Positions 9,448-18,748 are shown, counted from the stretch's first letter. The stretch: 64,000 nucleotides of DNA from Bacillus aquiflavi (GCF_019915265.1 NZ_CP082780.1:1736001-1800000); one strand, 5' to 3'. Made by a program: numbers and translations. Notes: generated by a model not told the origin, from the sequence alone.

Positions 9448-11700
9448 TTAACTAGAACACGAATCGCAATCTTCAATTTCCGATGAAGTGGAACGTAAGT
9501 AATAGGTTGATTTTAAACCGCTTTCCCAAGCATCGAGATGGAGGGCTAGCAATTCTTTCGCCTTGATCGTGTTTTGGATATATAAATTAAAGGAAATTGC
9601 CTGATCAATATGGCGCTGGCGTTTCGCATTTTGCATTATGCTCCAATGCTGGTCAATTAAATGGGCCGATTTATAGTACCAAGTCGTATATTCTGATAAA
9701 TCAGGCGCAGTGACTGGAAGCTTATAATCTTTTTTCTCCTCTGAATAAAACTTTTTAAAAATCGGATCAATACTCGGAGTGCTGCCTGCAATTAGCGCTG
9801 TTGAAGCATTTGGGGCAACAGCCATTAAATAACCGTTGCGAATTCCATTTTCGCTCACCTTTTCCTTCAGCTTGTCCCAAGGAAGAGTAGAGTGATGACT
9901 ACAATAATTTCGTTTTGTAAAATAATCTCCTGTACTCCAATCAGAGCCTTTAAAAACTGGGTATGCGCCTTTTTCAATTGCAAGCTCCATACTTGCTTCA
10001 ATCGTGTAGTGGGCAATTTGCTCATAAAGAGTGTCGGCGTAACTAACTGCCTCATCACTTTCCCATTTTATATTCTTCTTTGCGAGAAGATGGTGCCACC
10101 CGAACGTTCCAAGTCCAATTGCACGGTATTTTTGATTTGTAAGCTTTGCTTGTAAAACAGGAATATCATTTTGATCGATTACATTATCAAGCATGCGAAC
10201 TTGAATCGGAATGAGACGTTTTAACACGTCATCTTGAACCGCTTTTGCTAGATTAATAGACGAGAGATTACAAACGACAAAATCTCCAGGCTGCTTTTCA
10301 ACAATGATTTTTCCGTCTTTCACAACTTGTTTACATACATTTGTTTCACTTTGGTTTTGGGCGATTTCTGTACAAAGGTTCGTACAGTAAATCATTCCGA
10401 GATGATGGTTAGGATTTTTTCTATTCGCTTCATCTCGATAAAACATAAACGGAGAACCTGTTTCAAGCTGGCTTCTCATGATTCTCTTCATGACTTCGAT
10501 TGCCGGGACGGTCTCTTTTGAAAGAAGTGGATGTTTGGCACATTGGAAATACTTTTCACGGAATGAACCTTCACCGCGTTTTTCATCATAGAAATCCTCT
10601 AATGAAAATCCGAGTACAGACCGAACTTCATGCGGGTCAAATAAATGCCAATCGCCACGCTTTTCAACTTGCTCCATAAATAAATCTGGAATACATATCC
10701 CAGTAAATAAATCGTGAGTTCGATAACGTTCATCTCCGTTATTCAACTTAGCATCAAGGAACGAGAAAATATCTTTATGCCATACATCCAAATAAACACT
10801 AATCGCTCCTTTCCGCTGTCCTAGCTGATCAACGCTAACAGCTGTATTATTTAATAATTTCATCCATGGGATCACACCTGAGGACGCTCCTTTAAAGCCT
10901 TTAATGTCACTACCGCGGCTCCGTATTTTTCCTAAATAAACGCCGATCCCGCCGCCGTTTTTTGATAAATTTGCAATGTCTGTGTTGGTGTCATATATAC
11001 TTTGCAAACTATCATCAATCGTATCGATGAAGCAGCTTGAAAGCTGTCCCCAACGCTTACCTGCATTCGTTAATGTCGGAGTTGCAACTGTCATATAAAG
11101 ATGGCTAAGAGCCCAATACGCTTCACGGACGAAATGAAGTCGCTTCTCTTTTTCTTCATGCATCATTAACGTCATTGCAATCACCATAAAACGTTCTTGT
11201 GGAAGCTCATAAATATGCCCGCGTCGATCTTTAGCTAAATAGCGGTCAGAAAGCATGCGAATACCGATATAGGTGAATAATTCATCTTTCTTCGGATCAA
11301 TTTCCTCTCCTAAAGCATCAATTTCTGCTTTATCATAATTTTCTAAGAGGGAAGGGGAATAAATTTCTTTCTCTGTTAAAATTGAAATTAATTCAAAAAA
11401 AGAACCGTAAGTTGACGACGTTGAATTCCGATTTGTTTTCGCTTCTTCATACAAGTGCAACAGCCAAATTCGTGCTGCAACAAATGTCCAATCGGGCTCC
11501 TGTTCGCTCATATTTGCCACGCACTCAAGAACAAGAAGATGACAAAACTCATCCATATTTTCTCTGTTTACTTGTTCCCAAATGATTTCCGCTCGTTCCT
11601 TTAATGAAGTAATGTTTAAATGTGGAAAGCTTTGTTGAACAGAATCAAGCTCTTTCATCCAAGTAATAAAAGCTTCATCGATTGGAGCTTTTACAGTCAT
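9448..11700 (-). CDS. nrdA: Class I ribonucleoside-diphosphate reductase large subunit
   Basis: NrdA reduces ribonucleoside diphosphates to deoxy forms. The 750-aa protein contains the redox cysteine in QLSSCFID, the catalytic block NLCTEIAQ (Asn, Cys, Glu), the partner cysteine in VVCNLSSINL, the glycine loop NGGGIGVYLG, the allosteric and barrel segments PNASTALIAG and STPSIDP, and the C-terminal reducing pair CDSC. The N-terminus begins MTVKAPIDEAFITW and shows no clear ATP-cone domain, so activity-site control by dATP may be absent or altered. It starts 163 bases downstream of a cobalamin riboswitch and a 46-base-distant riboswitch-linked terminator, with GGAGG before the ATG, and is followed by nrdB. 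Confidence 0.97.
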   Translation of the reverse strand: MTVKAPIDEAFITWMKELDSVQQSFPHLNITSLKERAEIIWEQVNRENMDEFCHLLVLECVANMSEQEPDWTFVAARIWLLHLYEEAKTNRNSTSSTYGSFFELISILTEKEIYSPSLLENYDKAEIDALGEEIDPKKDELFTYIGIRMLSDRYLAKDRRGHIYELPQERFMVIAMTLMMHEEKEKRLHFVREAYWALSHLYMTVATPTLTNAGKRWGQLSSCFIDTIDDSLQSIYDTNTDIANLSKNGGGIGVYLGKIRSRGSDIKGFKGASSGVIPWMKLLNNTAVSVDQLGQRKGAISVYLDVWHKDIFSFLDAKLNNGDERYRTHDLFTGICIPDLFMEQVEKRGDWHLFDPHEVRSVLGFSLEDFYDEKRGEGSFREKYFQCAKHPLLSKETVPAIEVMKRIMRSQLETGSPFMFYRDEANRKNPNHHLGMIYCTNLCTEIAQNQSETNVCKQVVKDGKIIVEKQPGDFVVCNLSSINLAKAVQDDVLKRLIPIQVRMLDNVIDQNDIPVLQAKLTNQKYRAIGLGTFGWHHLLAKKNIKWESDEAVSYADTLYEQIAHYTIEASMELAIEKGAYPVFKGSDWSTGDYFTKRNYCSHHSTLPWDKLKEKVSENGIRNGYLMAVAPNASTALIAGSTPSIDPIFKKFYSEEKKDYKLPVTAPDLSEYTTWYYKSAHLIDQHWSIMQNAKRQRHIDQAISFNLYIQNTIKAKELLALHLDAWESGLKSTYYLRSTSSEIEDCDSCSS

Positions 11701-11742
11701 AAAGAAAACCTCCTAAAATATATATTCATAGTCATTGAAAAT

Positions 11743-11770
11743 AAAAAAATCCGCTCGGGTCAGAGCGGAT
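11743..11770 (-). terminator. Riboswitch expression-platform terminator upstream of nrdA
   Basis: On the minus strand ATCCGCTC, loop, GAGCGGAT is followed by seven U residues. An alternative helix (AAACGATAGTA 11772-11782 with TACTATCGTTT 11806-11816) lies between it and the aptamer, consistent with transcriptional control of nrdAB. Confidence 0.8.
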
Positions 11771-11855
11771 CAAACGATAGTAAAAAAGACATCAATTCAA
11801 ATTTGTACTATCGTTTCATCTTCTCAATCCCCGAAGAATCGAAACTTAAAACAAG

Positions 11856-12028
11856 CTTTGGCAGGTCTCCTGGCTTGTGCATCGTTCTACTTTAAGACCT
11901 TCCCATACATTCCTTTGAAAGCATGTACAGTGGATTTCTTATTTCGTCCGCACTTACAGTTGCGGGGACAGCTCCGGAATTTCACCGGATTCCCTATTAA
12001 GTCACGAATGACACCAACTCTTGTCAGT
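11856..12028 (-). ncRNA. Cobalamin (adenosylcobalamin) riboswitch controlling nrdAB
   Basis: The minus strand reads AATAGGGAATCCGGTGAAA, then TTCCGGAGCTGTCCCCGCAA, then CTGTAAGTGCGGACGAAA and finally the B12 box GCCAGGAGACCTGCC. These are the conserved blocks of the cobalamin riboswitch in the expected order and spacing. It sits upstream of nrdAB, whose enzyme does not need B12. Such arrangements are known from bacteria that also carry a B12-dependent class II reductase: when adenosylcobalamin is available the class I enzyme is switched off. The sensor and terminator together fill the 550-base gap ahead of nrdA. Confidence 0.95.
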
Positions 12029-12252
12029 TTTCAATATATAGTATTAAATTTTAATTTCAAATCAATATATTGTGTATTTTATCATACTTCAGTAAAAAGA
12101 CAATGAAGCTTTGCAAAAAATAAAACAAAGATAATGTTGTTAAAATAGGGATTTTTTATAAAAGGACAACAATGATGAGATTTCATCACATTTTTAACTT
12201 AAATTAGGAAATATTAATGAAGACCATTTGTAGTTAGGAAGGTGTAGTAAAA

Positions 12253-13029
12253 ATGCCCTATTTTCAATATAATAAAATAAATATTTTTTTTGATGATAAA
12301 GGTACAGGAATTCCGCTCGTATTTATTCATCCTCCTGGAATGGGCCGAAAAGTATTTTATCATCAATACTCTCTCAGTAAACATTTTCGGATTTTAACTC
12401 CCGATTTAAGCGGTCATGGAGACACTTCCGGTGCTTTAGAACATGTAACGATGAAAAATTTCGCCTCCGAGATTCGGGCGTTATTAGATCATTTATCAAT
12501 TGCTAAAGCAGTCATTTGTGGTTATTCTTCTGGAGGATGTGTCGCCCAAGAATTTGCTCTTTCTTATCAAGACCGCACTTTAGGGCTAATTTTGGCGGGC
12601 GGATTTCCAGAAATAAGATCAGCTGTATTACGGTATGAGCATCAAATCGGAATGTATTTTATAAAAAACTTTCCAAGTGCTATTAAATTTGCAATTGCCG
12701 CTGCTCATACATTAGAGCCGAATTTACGCAATATGTTAAAAGAGCATATGGATCAAGCGAACCGAAAAGTATGGTTTGATTTTTATAATCGTTCATTGCA
12801 CTTTTCATGCGTGGACAGACTGCCTCAATTAAAAATCCCTTTACTATTAATTTATGGCGCAAAAGATTTCACAAACCAGCATATTCGAGCTTATCGGAGA
12901 GTGACTTCATTTCAAGCTGCTTTTATTAAAAAAGCACACCACCAATTGCCCTTTAAAAATTGGCAGCTATTTAACCAAATCATTACTGGGTTTGTTGTTG
13001 ACCATTTTTCAACAGATGAGCAATCATAA
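12253..13029 (+). CDS. Alpha/beta-fold hydrolase, 258 aa
   Basis: Cytosolic alpha/beta hydrolase of unknown substrate. The chain shows the oxyanion-region HPPGMGRKVF, the strand LTPDLSGHGDTSG, the nucleophile elbow GYSSGGCVA (Ser near residue 92), an acid-bearing strand LLIYGAKDF and the catalytic His in KKAHHQLPF near the C-terminus. Length is typical for esterase and haloperoxidase-like members. AGGAAGGTGT precedes ATG 12253. It stands alone between the riboswitch region and a 400-base gap, so context gives no substrate. Confidence 0.88.
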   Translation: MPYFQYNKINIFFDDKGTGIPLVFIHPPGMGRKVFYHQYSLSKHFRILTPDLSGHGDTSGALEHVTMKNFASEIRALLDHLSIAKAVICGYSSGGCVAQEFALSYQDRTLGLILAGGFPEIRSAVLRYEHQIGMYFIKNFPSAIKFAIAAAHTLEPNLRNMLKEHMDQANRKVWFDFYNRSLHFSCVDRLPQLKIPLLLIYGAKDFTNQHIRAYRRVTSFQAAFIKKAHHQLPFKNWQLFNQIITGFVVDHFSTDEQS

Positions 13030-13183
13030 TCGGAATTTTCACCCCCTGCCTCAAAGTCAGGAAAAAGAATGATGACCAATAGTGCGGGGGATTCCTCTTT
13101 AAATTCAAGTCAACAATAATACCTTCTTAAATGAAATAATCAGGAAATAAAATTGCTTATTAATCAACAAAATATCAGATTAA

Positions 13184-13348
13184 CAAATTACGTCAAAAAA
13201 CTTAACACAACCCCTCTTCGGTTTAGGTCTTGGCAGTCGGCCTATACATTTGATCGATCGTTCGCAGGGAACAGAGTATATAAACAGTAGTGTTGGATGG
13301 CCCCTTGCAGAAGAAGTAACGATTAATTATAATCCTTCAGCTGAATAA
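13184..13348 (+). other. Possible gene remnant: 54-codon open stretch without start
   Basis: Within the 400-base gap between the hydrolase and the MFS gene, one frame is open from 13184 to TAA 13346. It encodes LFGLGLGSRPIHLIDRSQ and then GWPLAEEVTINYNPSAE, which looks protein-like and ends naturally, but it has no start codon or ribosome site and a stop lies immediately upstream. It may be the tail of a deleted gene. I cannot name the family; chance is possible. Confidence 0.35.
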
Positions 13349-13407
13349 TAAAGATCAAGTAGAGTCTTTATTATGATGGGGTATTAAGATCTATATTAAA
13401 TAGCAAA

Positions 13408-13439
13408 AGGCCTAATGGAATATCATCTGCATTAGGCCT
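13408..13439 (-). terminator. Hairpin at the end of the MFS gene
   Basis: Perfect arms AGGCCTAATG and CATTAGGCCT around a 12-base loop overlap the last codons of the minus-strand MFS gene; the downstream U run is modest. Confidence 0.6.
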
Positions 13440-14688
13440 CTTGTTCAGGACGGATCGCTTTAAAGGAAAGAATCGCGGCTAAGACGCATAAACCGCTTAA
13501 TCCCCAAAATATCCATTTTTCCTGTCCTTTCATGAGCAAAGCAATAACAGGTGGTCCAGCTGCAACTCCGATAAATCTCATTGAACTATAAATCGAGGTA
13601 ATCGTTCCCCGTTGGTCTTTCGCTATACCTTGTGTAATCATCGCATCAAGACACGGAAGGGCTACGCCAATTCCGACTCCGCTAATAAAGAACATAATAA
13701 TTAAATACCAAAGCTTATCTGAAAGACCTATTAGTGCAATAGAGCTACCTAGTAATAAAATCCCGCCAAATGTAACCCATTTCATTAAAACTTTATTTTC
13801 TTTAATCAATTTTCCTGCCGTAAATGATGCGATACATAATGCCCCGAGTGGAATTGCTAATAATAGCCCTTTTTTGACATCCTTCACTTTATAAGTTTCC
13901 TCTAAAATTCCAGATAAATAAAAAAGAACACCAAATAATACGAACATAAGAATCCCGCCAATGATAAAAATAGCGGTAATCCATCTTCCATTATCAGCAA
14001 AAATCTGCCTAATTTTCTGAATAAACCTTTTAAACGGCAGAACGTCTTCTTCCTTTTTCTTTGGATTTTTTACTAAAAAAAGCATTAATAATATTGAAAT
14101 AACGCAAAAAACAGGAATTGCAAAAAACGGAAGAAACCAAATGATCCCTGCTAAAAGCGCTCCTAAAATCGGACTTAATACTTTTCCCATTGTATTAGAT
14201 GTTTCAATGACTCCAAGCATACTGCTTACATCTGAATCTCTTCGAAACATGTCACCGACAAGGGGAAGGACAATGGGGGCGGCGCCGGCAGCTCCAATTC
14301 CTTGCAGCATTCTGCCTAGCAAAATGACTAAATAGGCATTTTCCATTTTCCACGCTGCAAATCCAGAAATAAGTCCGCCAATTCCAGCAATAAAAAGGCT
14401 TGGAATAATCACCTTTTTTCTGCCAATCCGATCTGATAAATAACCAGCTAACGGTATTAAAAAAATGGCAACGACAGAATAAACTGTAATAATCATACTT
14501 GATTGTAATGAGGAAATTGAAAGCTTTTTCTCCATTGTCGGCAAGACAGGAATGAGCATCGAATTTCCAAGTGTCATCACAAGAGGAATAGAAGAAATAG
14601 ATATAATCGCCCTTTTTTTTTCAGACACTTCATTTGTCGATTCGTTATTTTGCTCTAATCCAGTAGGTGTCTTTACAAAACGATCCAT
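13432..14688 (-). CDS. Major facilitator superfamily efflux transporter
   Basis: A 418-aa inner-membrane protein with about twelve hydrophobic segments. The drug:H+ antiporter signature appears between helices 2 and 3 (AGYLSDRIGRKKVIIPSLF) and a motif C-like stretch follows (RMLQGIGAAGAAPIVLPLVGDM). This places it in the 12-helix drug/sugar efflux group (Blt/TetA/YfmO-like), substrate unknown. I chose ATG 14688 (MDRFVKTP), nine bases after AAGGCGG, instead of the GTG 30 bases upstream. The N-terminal 30 residues are cytosolic and polar. It is monocistronic and divergent from the trp operon leader. Confidence 0.88.
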   Translation of the reverse strand: MDRFVKTPTGLEQNNESTNEVSEKKRAIISISSIPLVMTLGNSMLIPVLPTMEKKLSISSLQSSMIITVYSVVAIFLIPLAGYLSDRIGRKKVIIPSLFIAGIGGLISGFAAWKMENAYLVILLGRMLQGIGAAGAAPIVLPLVGDMFRRDSDVSSMLGVIETSNTMGKVLSPILGALLAGIIWFLPFFAIPVFCVISILLMLFLVKNPKKKEEDVLPFKRFIQKIRQIFADNGRWITAIFIIGGILMFVLFGVLFYLSGILEETYKVKDVKKGLLLAIPLGALCIASFTAGKLIKENKVLMKWVTFGGILLLGSSIALIGLSDKLWYLIIMFFISGVGIGVALPCLDAMITQGIAKDQRGTITSIYSSMRFIGVAAGPPVIALLMKGQEKWIFWGLSGLCVLAAILSFKAIRPEQEA

Positions 14689-14829
14689 CTTTAAATACCG
14701 CCTTTTTAATTTGTCCACTATTTATAGATCTATATGTATACTATTTACAGTTACTTTTTAAAATATCGCTATTTTCAATAGTTATTTTCTAGGAAATATA
14801 AATATTTGTGAAAAATTTTAAAAATACTC

Positions 14830-14858
14830 TTGACATTTTCCCTTTTACCATTTAATAT
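14830..14858 (+). promoter_or_regulatory. Sigma-A promoter of the trp operon leader
   Basis: Perfect -35 TTGACA (14830-14835), a 17-base spacer and -10 TAATAT (14853-14858). It lies just upstream of two T-boxes, so all trp transcription probably starts here, near 14865. Confidence 0.85.
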
Positions 14859-14885
14859 CAGTTACAAATAGAAAATGTTATAAGC

Positions 14886-15160
14886 CTTGACGAAGAGGAG
14901 TAGCTATTACAGATCCGACAGAGAGCTGATGGCTGGTGGAAATCAGTGTTGAAGTAATAGTGAATGGACTTCTGAGCTTCCAAACCGAACCTTTCAGAGC
15001 AGTAGGCTTTGGCGTAACGTCTCATCGTTAAAAGAGACCGATATTATGAAATGATGATGAATTTTTTACGATGATATCGTTTAAGTGAGCTGTGCAAACA
15101 GCTAATAAAGGTGGCACCACGGGTCTCCGTCCTTTAAGGATGAGAGGCCCTTTTTTTGTT
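14886..15160 (+). ncRNA. T-box riboswitch 1, Trp-specific, with terminator
   Basis: Stem I features (AGAGAG after the start, a GNTGG-like distal part) lead to the specifier loop GAATGGACTT, with UGG (Trp) at 14965-14967. The T-box proper, AAGGTGGCACCACGGG, is at 15108-15123, followed by a terminator (GGGTCTC ... GAGAGGCCC then seven T). Uncharged tRNA-Trp should bind specifier and T-box and cause read-through. It is directly followed by a second T-box of the same specificity. Confidence 0.92.
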
Positions 15161-15204
15161 TTTCATTATCCTATTGCAATAAGTAAAAAACAAAATATGA
15201 ATAA

Positions 15205-15490
15205 ATTGTTGAGTAAGAGGAGTACAGTATTTTGAAACGTTTCAGAGAGCTGGGGAATGGTGTGAACCTAGTACGATAGCAAATACATGGAATGGACTTA
15301 CGAGAGGCGTCTTGAATTCTTTTAGTAGGGGCGCACGGCTTCCACCGTTAAAAGGATAGGGTATCGGATGATTTTGTATTCCCGTACCTGAAAAGAGGGA
15401 GCTTGTTAAGGGCTCTAAAAAGAGGTGGTACCACGGTGAACCAAATCGTCCTCTATATGCACGAAATGTGCGTATAGGGGATTTTTTTTA
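15205..15490 (+). ncRNA. T-box riboswitch 2, Trp-specific, with terminator
   Basis: Second complete T-box: AGAGAG, specifier loop GAATGGACTTA with UGG at 15293-15295, T-box AGAGGTGGTACCACGGTG from 15421, then a hairpin (CCTCTATATGCAC, GAAA loop, TGTGCGTATAGGGG) and eight T. Two tRNA-Trp sensors in series should tighten repression, as transcription must escape two terminators. trpE starts 29 bases beyond. Confidence 0.92.
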
Positions 15491-15518
15491 TTTTAAAAAA
15501 ATGGAAAGGGGACTATCT

Positions 15519-16928
15519 ATGAAGCTTAAGTTCATTGTTGAAGAGGTAGAAGGAGATTTATTAACGCCAATTGCAATTTATCAACGCATCTCTGGCAAAA
15601 AAAAATTTTTATTAGAAAGCTCATTAAAGCATGAAGATTCTGGACGGTTTTCATTTATTGGGGCTGAGCCTGTATTTGAGTTAATCGCAAACGGCGATAT
15701 TTGTCATGTTTTTTACAAAGACGGTACTACAAAAGTGATGGAAGAAAATCCGTTAAATTGTATTAAGAAACTTCTTCCAAGCTATAAGATCAATGAACCA
15801 CTGTTCCCTTTTATAGGTGGGGCAGTCGGTTATATCGGTTATGACGTTAGCCACCACTATCTCGAGCTTAATAATGGTCCGCAAGCTGATGAACTAAAGA
15901 TGCCCGATGCCCATTTAATGTTTTTTGAAGAAATGATCGCTTTCGATCACTTGAAACAGAAAGTATACGTTGTTGGAATTCCTTTAGTAAAAACAACGAA
16001 AATGGAAGAGTTGAGAGCTCGCGTCGAAAAACGAAAGAAAGAATTAACTAAATATATGACGGAACAGAAGACAGACAAATTTTCAATCTCTTCCTTTCAA
16101 CCTTCTACAAGTAGGTCGCAATATATGGAAAAGGTGAACACTGTCAAAGATTACATCGGTCAAGAAGAAGTTTTACAAGTCGTATTATCGCAAAAATTAA
16201 CCGCTTTTTATAAAGGAAATCCGTTATCTTTTTATCGCAAGCTTCGTGTTGCAAATCCATCGCCATATATGTTCTTTATTGATTTTGATTGCTATGTGCT
16301 AGCAGGCTCATCACCTGAAAGCTTAGTAAAGGTACAGCATCAGTACATGTATACAAACCCGATTGCAGGTACGCGGCCGCGTGGAAAAACGCAGGGAGAA
16401 GATTTACGGTTAGAAGTAGAGCTTTTGAAAGACGAAAAGGAATTAAAAGAGCATCGGATGCTCGTCGATTTAGCACAAAGTGAGCTAGAACAAGTATGTG
16501 AGCGTCACACGATTAACATTGACCAATATATGAAAGTTGAAAAATTTCAACATGTCATGCATATCGTATCTGTCCTTTCTGGAAAGCTTAAAGCTTCATT
16601 TCATTCGATAGATGCATTAGCTTCATGTTTGCCAGCGGGCACTGTATCTGGCTATCCAAAGCGAAAAGCTATGGAATTAATTAATGAGCTTGAGGAAACG
16701 AAGCGAGGACCATATTCTGGAGCAGTCGGCTATGTTTCGGCAAACGGTTTTTGTGACTTTTCGATTGCCATCCGCATGATGATTATGAAAGATGGAATAG
16801 CTCACGTTCAAGCAGGCGCAGGAATTGTAGATGATTCTGTTCCTAAGCTTGAATATGAGGAAACGATGCATAAATTAAGATCTTTATTAGAAGTTGAAAA
16901 GCCATTATTAAGAAGTTTTTCAAAATAG
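15519..16928 (+). CDS. trpE: Anthranilate synthase component I
   Basis: TrpE, with a glutamine amidotransferase partner, makes anthranilate from chorismate, the first step of tryptophan synthesis. The start is placed at ATG 15519 (MKLKFIVEEVEGD) after AAAGGGGAC; upstream codons in the frame overlap the terminator. The 469-aa protein has the feedback-site segment LLESSLKHEDSGRFSFIG near residue 30 and the chorismate-binding core (SPYMFFIDF, AGSSPESLVKV, NPIAGTRPRG, HRMLVDLAQSELEQV, HVMHIVS, LPAGTVSGYPKRKAMELI, GPYSGAVGYV). No trpG follows; in bacilli the amidotransferase is commonly the shared PabA/TrpG encoded elsewhere. Confidence 0.97.
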   Translation: MKLKFIVEEVEGDLLTPIAIYQRISGKKKFLLESSLKHEDSGRFSFIGAEPVFELIANGDICHVFYKDGTTKVMEENPLNCIKKLLPSYKINEPLFPFIGGAVGYIGYDVSHHYLELNNGPQADELKMPDAHLMFFEEMIAFDHLKQKVYVVGIPLVKTTKMEELRARVEKRKKELTKYMTEQKTDKFSISSFQPSTSRSQYMEKVNTVKDYIGQEEVLQVVLSQKLTAFYKGNPLSFYRKLRVANPSPYMFFIDFDCYVLAGSSPESLVKVQHQYMYTNPIAGTRPRGKTQGEDLRLEVELLKDEKELKEHRMLVDLAQSELEQVCERHTINIDQYMKVEKFQHVMHIVSVLSGKLKASFHSIDALASCLPAGTVSGYPKRKAMELINELEETKRGPYSGAVGYVSANGFCDFSIAIRMMIMKDGIAHVQAGAGIVDDSVPKLEYEETMHKLRSLLEVEKPLLRSFSK

Positions 16929-16942
16929 AGAGGAGTGTAAAC

Positions 16943-17965
16943 ATGAAAGAATATTTAGAGAAACTAGCAAAAAACGAAACATTTTCTGAAGCGGAAATGC
17001 AATTGGCAGTTAAATCATTATTAGAAAATGAGATTACAGATAGTGAAATTGCAGCATTTCTCTTCGGCTTAAAACTAAAGGGAGAAACAATTGATGAAAT
17101 TACCGGAATTGTTAGTGCCCTACGTGAAAAAGCCCCGTCATTTTCTGCTCCAGCAGGTACGATGGACAATTGTGGCACAGGAGGTGACGGCTCACAAAGC
17201 TTTAATGTGAGTACAACTTCAGCATTTGTGATTGCAGGGGCTGGAATTCCTGTTGCAAAACATGGAAATCGCAGTGTTTCAAGTAAAACAGGCAGCAGCG
17301 ATGTTCTTGAGTATTTAGGGGTAAATCTTAATTTATCTCATGAAGCTGCGGAAGAACTATTGCAAAGTGTTGGAATCACGTTTTTATTTGCACCTAATAT
17401 CCATCGGACAATGAAGCGGGTGATGATCGTGAGGAAATCATTAAAAATTCCAACTATTTTTAATTTAATTGGTCCATTAACAAACCCAGTTCAATTAGAT
17501 TATCAAATGGTTGGGATGTATCGGCGCGATTTATTACCGATGTTTGCAAATGTATTAAAAAGGCTTGGAAGAAAGCGCGCTGTTTTGTTAAATGGGGCTG
17601 GCTATATGGATGAAGCCTCACTGCAAGGAGAAAATCATTTAGTCGTATTAGAAAATGGGGAGATCATAAAAAAAGTCATTCAGCCTGAACAGTTTGATTT
17701 ACCGACATTTTCGAATGATAGTATTAAAGGGGGCAGTGCAAAGGATAATAGTGAAATTTTACAAGATGTTTTACAAGGTAATAGAAGCCCATATTACTAT
17801 ACCGTTTTATTAAATGCAGGGATCGGTATTTATACAGGGGGAAAAGCAAGTTCAATCGAAGCTGGCATTCAATTAGCAAAAGAGAGCATTGATTCCGGTG
17901 CAGCTTTACATAAGCTGAATGAGCTGATTGAAAATAGCTGCAAATATGAAAAGGAAGTGATCTAA
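16943..17965 (+). CDS. trpD: Anthranilate phosphoribosyltransferase
   Basis: TrpD joins anthranilate to PRPP. Full length at 340 aa. Visible family motifs are the helical N-terminal domain with AAFLFGLKLKGET, the PRPP-binding loop DNCGTGGDGSQSFNVST, the KHGNRSVSSKTGSSDVLE segment for anthranilate and phosphate, and RTFNLIGPLTNP in the variant PTIFNLIGPLTNPV. ATG 16943 follows GAGAGGAGTG, 14 bases after trpE, and the stop abuts the trpC start. It is intact, unlike trpB and trpA downstream. Confidence 0.97.
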   Translation: MKEYLEKLAKNETFSEAEMQLAVKSLLENEITDSEIAAFLFGLKLKGETIDEITGIVSALREKAPSFSAPAGTMDNCGTGGDGSQSFNVSTTSAFVIAGAGIPVAKHGNRSVSSKTGSSDVLEYLGVNLNLSHEAAEELLQSVGITFLFAPNIHRTMKRVMIVRKSLKIPTIFNLIGPLTNPVQLDYQMVGMYRRDLLPMFANVLKRLGRKRAVLLNGAGYMDEASLQGENHLVVLENGEIIKKVIQPEQFDLPTFSNDSIKGGSAKDNSEILQDVLQGNRSPYYYTVLLNAGIGIYTGGKASSIEAGIQLAKESIDSGAALHKLNELIENSCKYEKEVI

Positions 17966-18748
17966 TTGTCGACTATTTTAGACGAAATTTTAGCCGAGAA
18001 GGCTAAAGAAGTAAAGAAAATGAAGGAGGATGGAATCGAGCGTTGTGATAAACCGAAAAAAACACTAAATTTATTTTTAAAAAAGATTGCTCAAACGACA
18101 GAGTTATTAATTATTAGCGAATTTAAACGCGCTTCTCCGTCTAAAGGAATTTTAAACATCCACCTCGATCCAGTTGAGCAAGCGGTTCGATATGAAAAAA
18201 ACGGTGCAGCGGCGATTTCAGTATTAACAGATCAACCATTTTTCAAAGGTTCATTTAGAGACTTAGAGCTTATCCGACAAAATGTGTCGGTTCCAATTCT
18301 TTGTAAAGATTTTATTATCGACGAAATCCAAATCGATGCGGCAAAAAATGCTGGTGCTGACATTATTTTGTTAATTGCGGCTGCTCTCGATACTAAAAGA
18401 ATAAAAGAGTTATATCATTATGCAACTGTTAATGGGTTAGATGTCTTAATGGAAGTACATGATGAGTCGGAGTTAGAGAAGGCGTTTTTGACGGGCGCAA
18501 AAATAATCGGTGTAAACAATCGTAACTTAAAAACGTTCAAGGTAGATTTAAGCGTAACCGAAAGACTTGCCCCTTTTATTATAAACGCAGGAGCCCATCT
18601 CATTAGTGAAAGTGGGATTAAAACAGAAGAGGATATTAATCGTGTAAGAAGAGCAGGGGCAAAGGCAGTTTTAATCGGAGAGGCGTTTATGACAAATGAA
18701 AACACCGCTCAGTTGCTTCAAAGTTTCGCTGAGGTAAAAGTGAAATGA
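17966..18748 (+). CDS. trpC: Indole-3-glycerol-phosphate synthase
   Basis: TrpC closes the indole ring by decarboxylative cyclisation of CdRP. The 260-aa TIM barrel has ISEFKRASPSKG near residue 50, ISVLTDQPFFKGS, the catalytic-lysine strand ILCKDFIIDEIQI, IIGVNNRNLKTF and LISESGI. Translation starts at TTG 17966, immediately after the trpD stop and behind GGAAGTGATC inside trpD, implying coupling. The end overlaps trpF by four bases. Confidence 0.96.
   Translation: MSTILDEILAEKAKEVKKMKEDGIERCDKPKKTLNLFLKKIAQTTELLIISEFKRASPSKGILNIHLDPVEQAVRYEKNGAAAISVLTDQPFFKGSFRDLELIRQNVSVPILCKDFIIDEIQIDAAKNAGADIILLIAAALDTKRIKELYHYATVNGLDVLMEVHDESELEKAFLTGAKIIGVNNRNLKTFKVDLSVTERLAPFIINAGAHLISESGIKTEEDINRVRRAGAKAVLIGEAFMTNENTAQLLQSFAEVKVK

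Noticed and set aside
11620-12106. Plus-strand open frames of 91 and 123 codons
   Set aside because: They run antisense through the cobalamin riboswitch and nrdA leader, with no ribosome site.
15227-15245. CcpA cre site (TGAAACGTTTCA) in the second T-box
   Set aside because: It is part of the T-box stem I helix and downstream of the promoter; palindromy is explained by RNA structure.
18418-18705. Minus-strand 95-codon frame in trpC
   Set aside because: Antisense shadow of a well-conserved gene.
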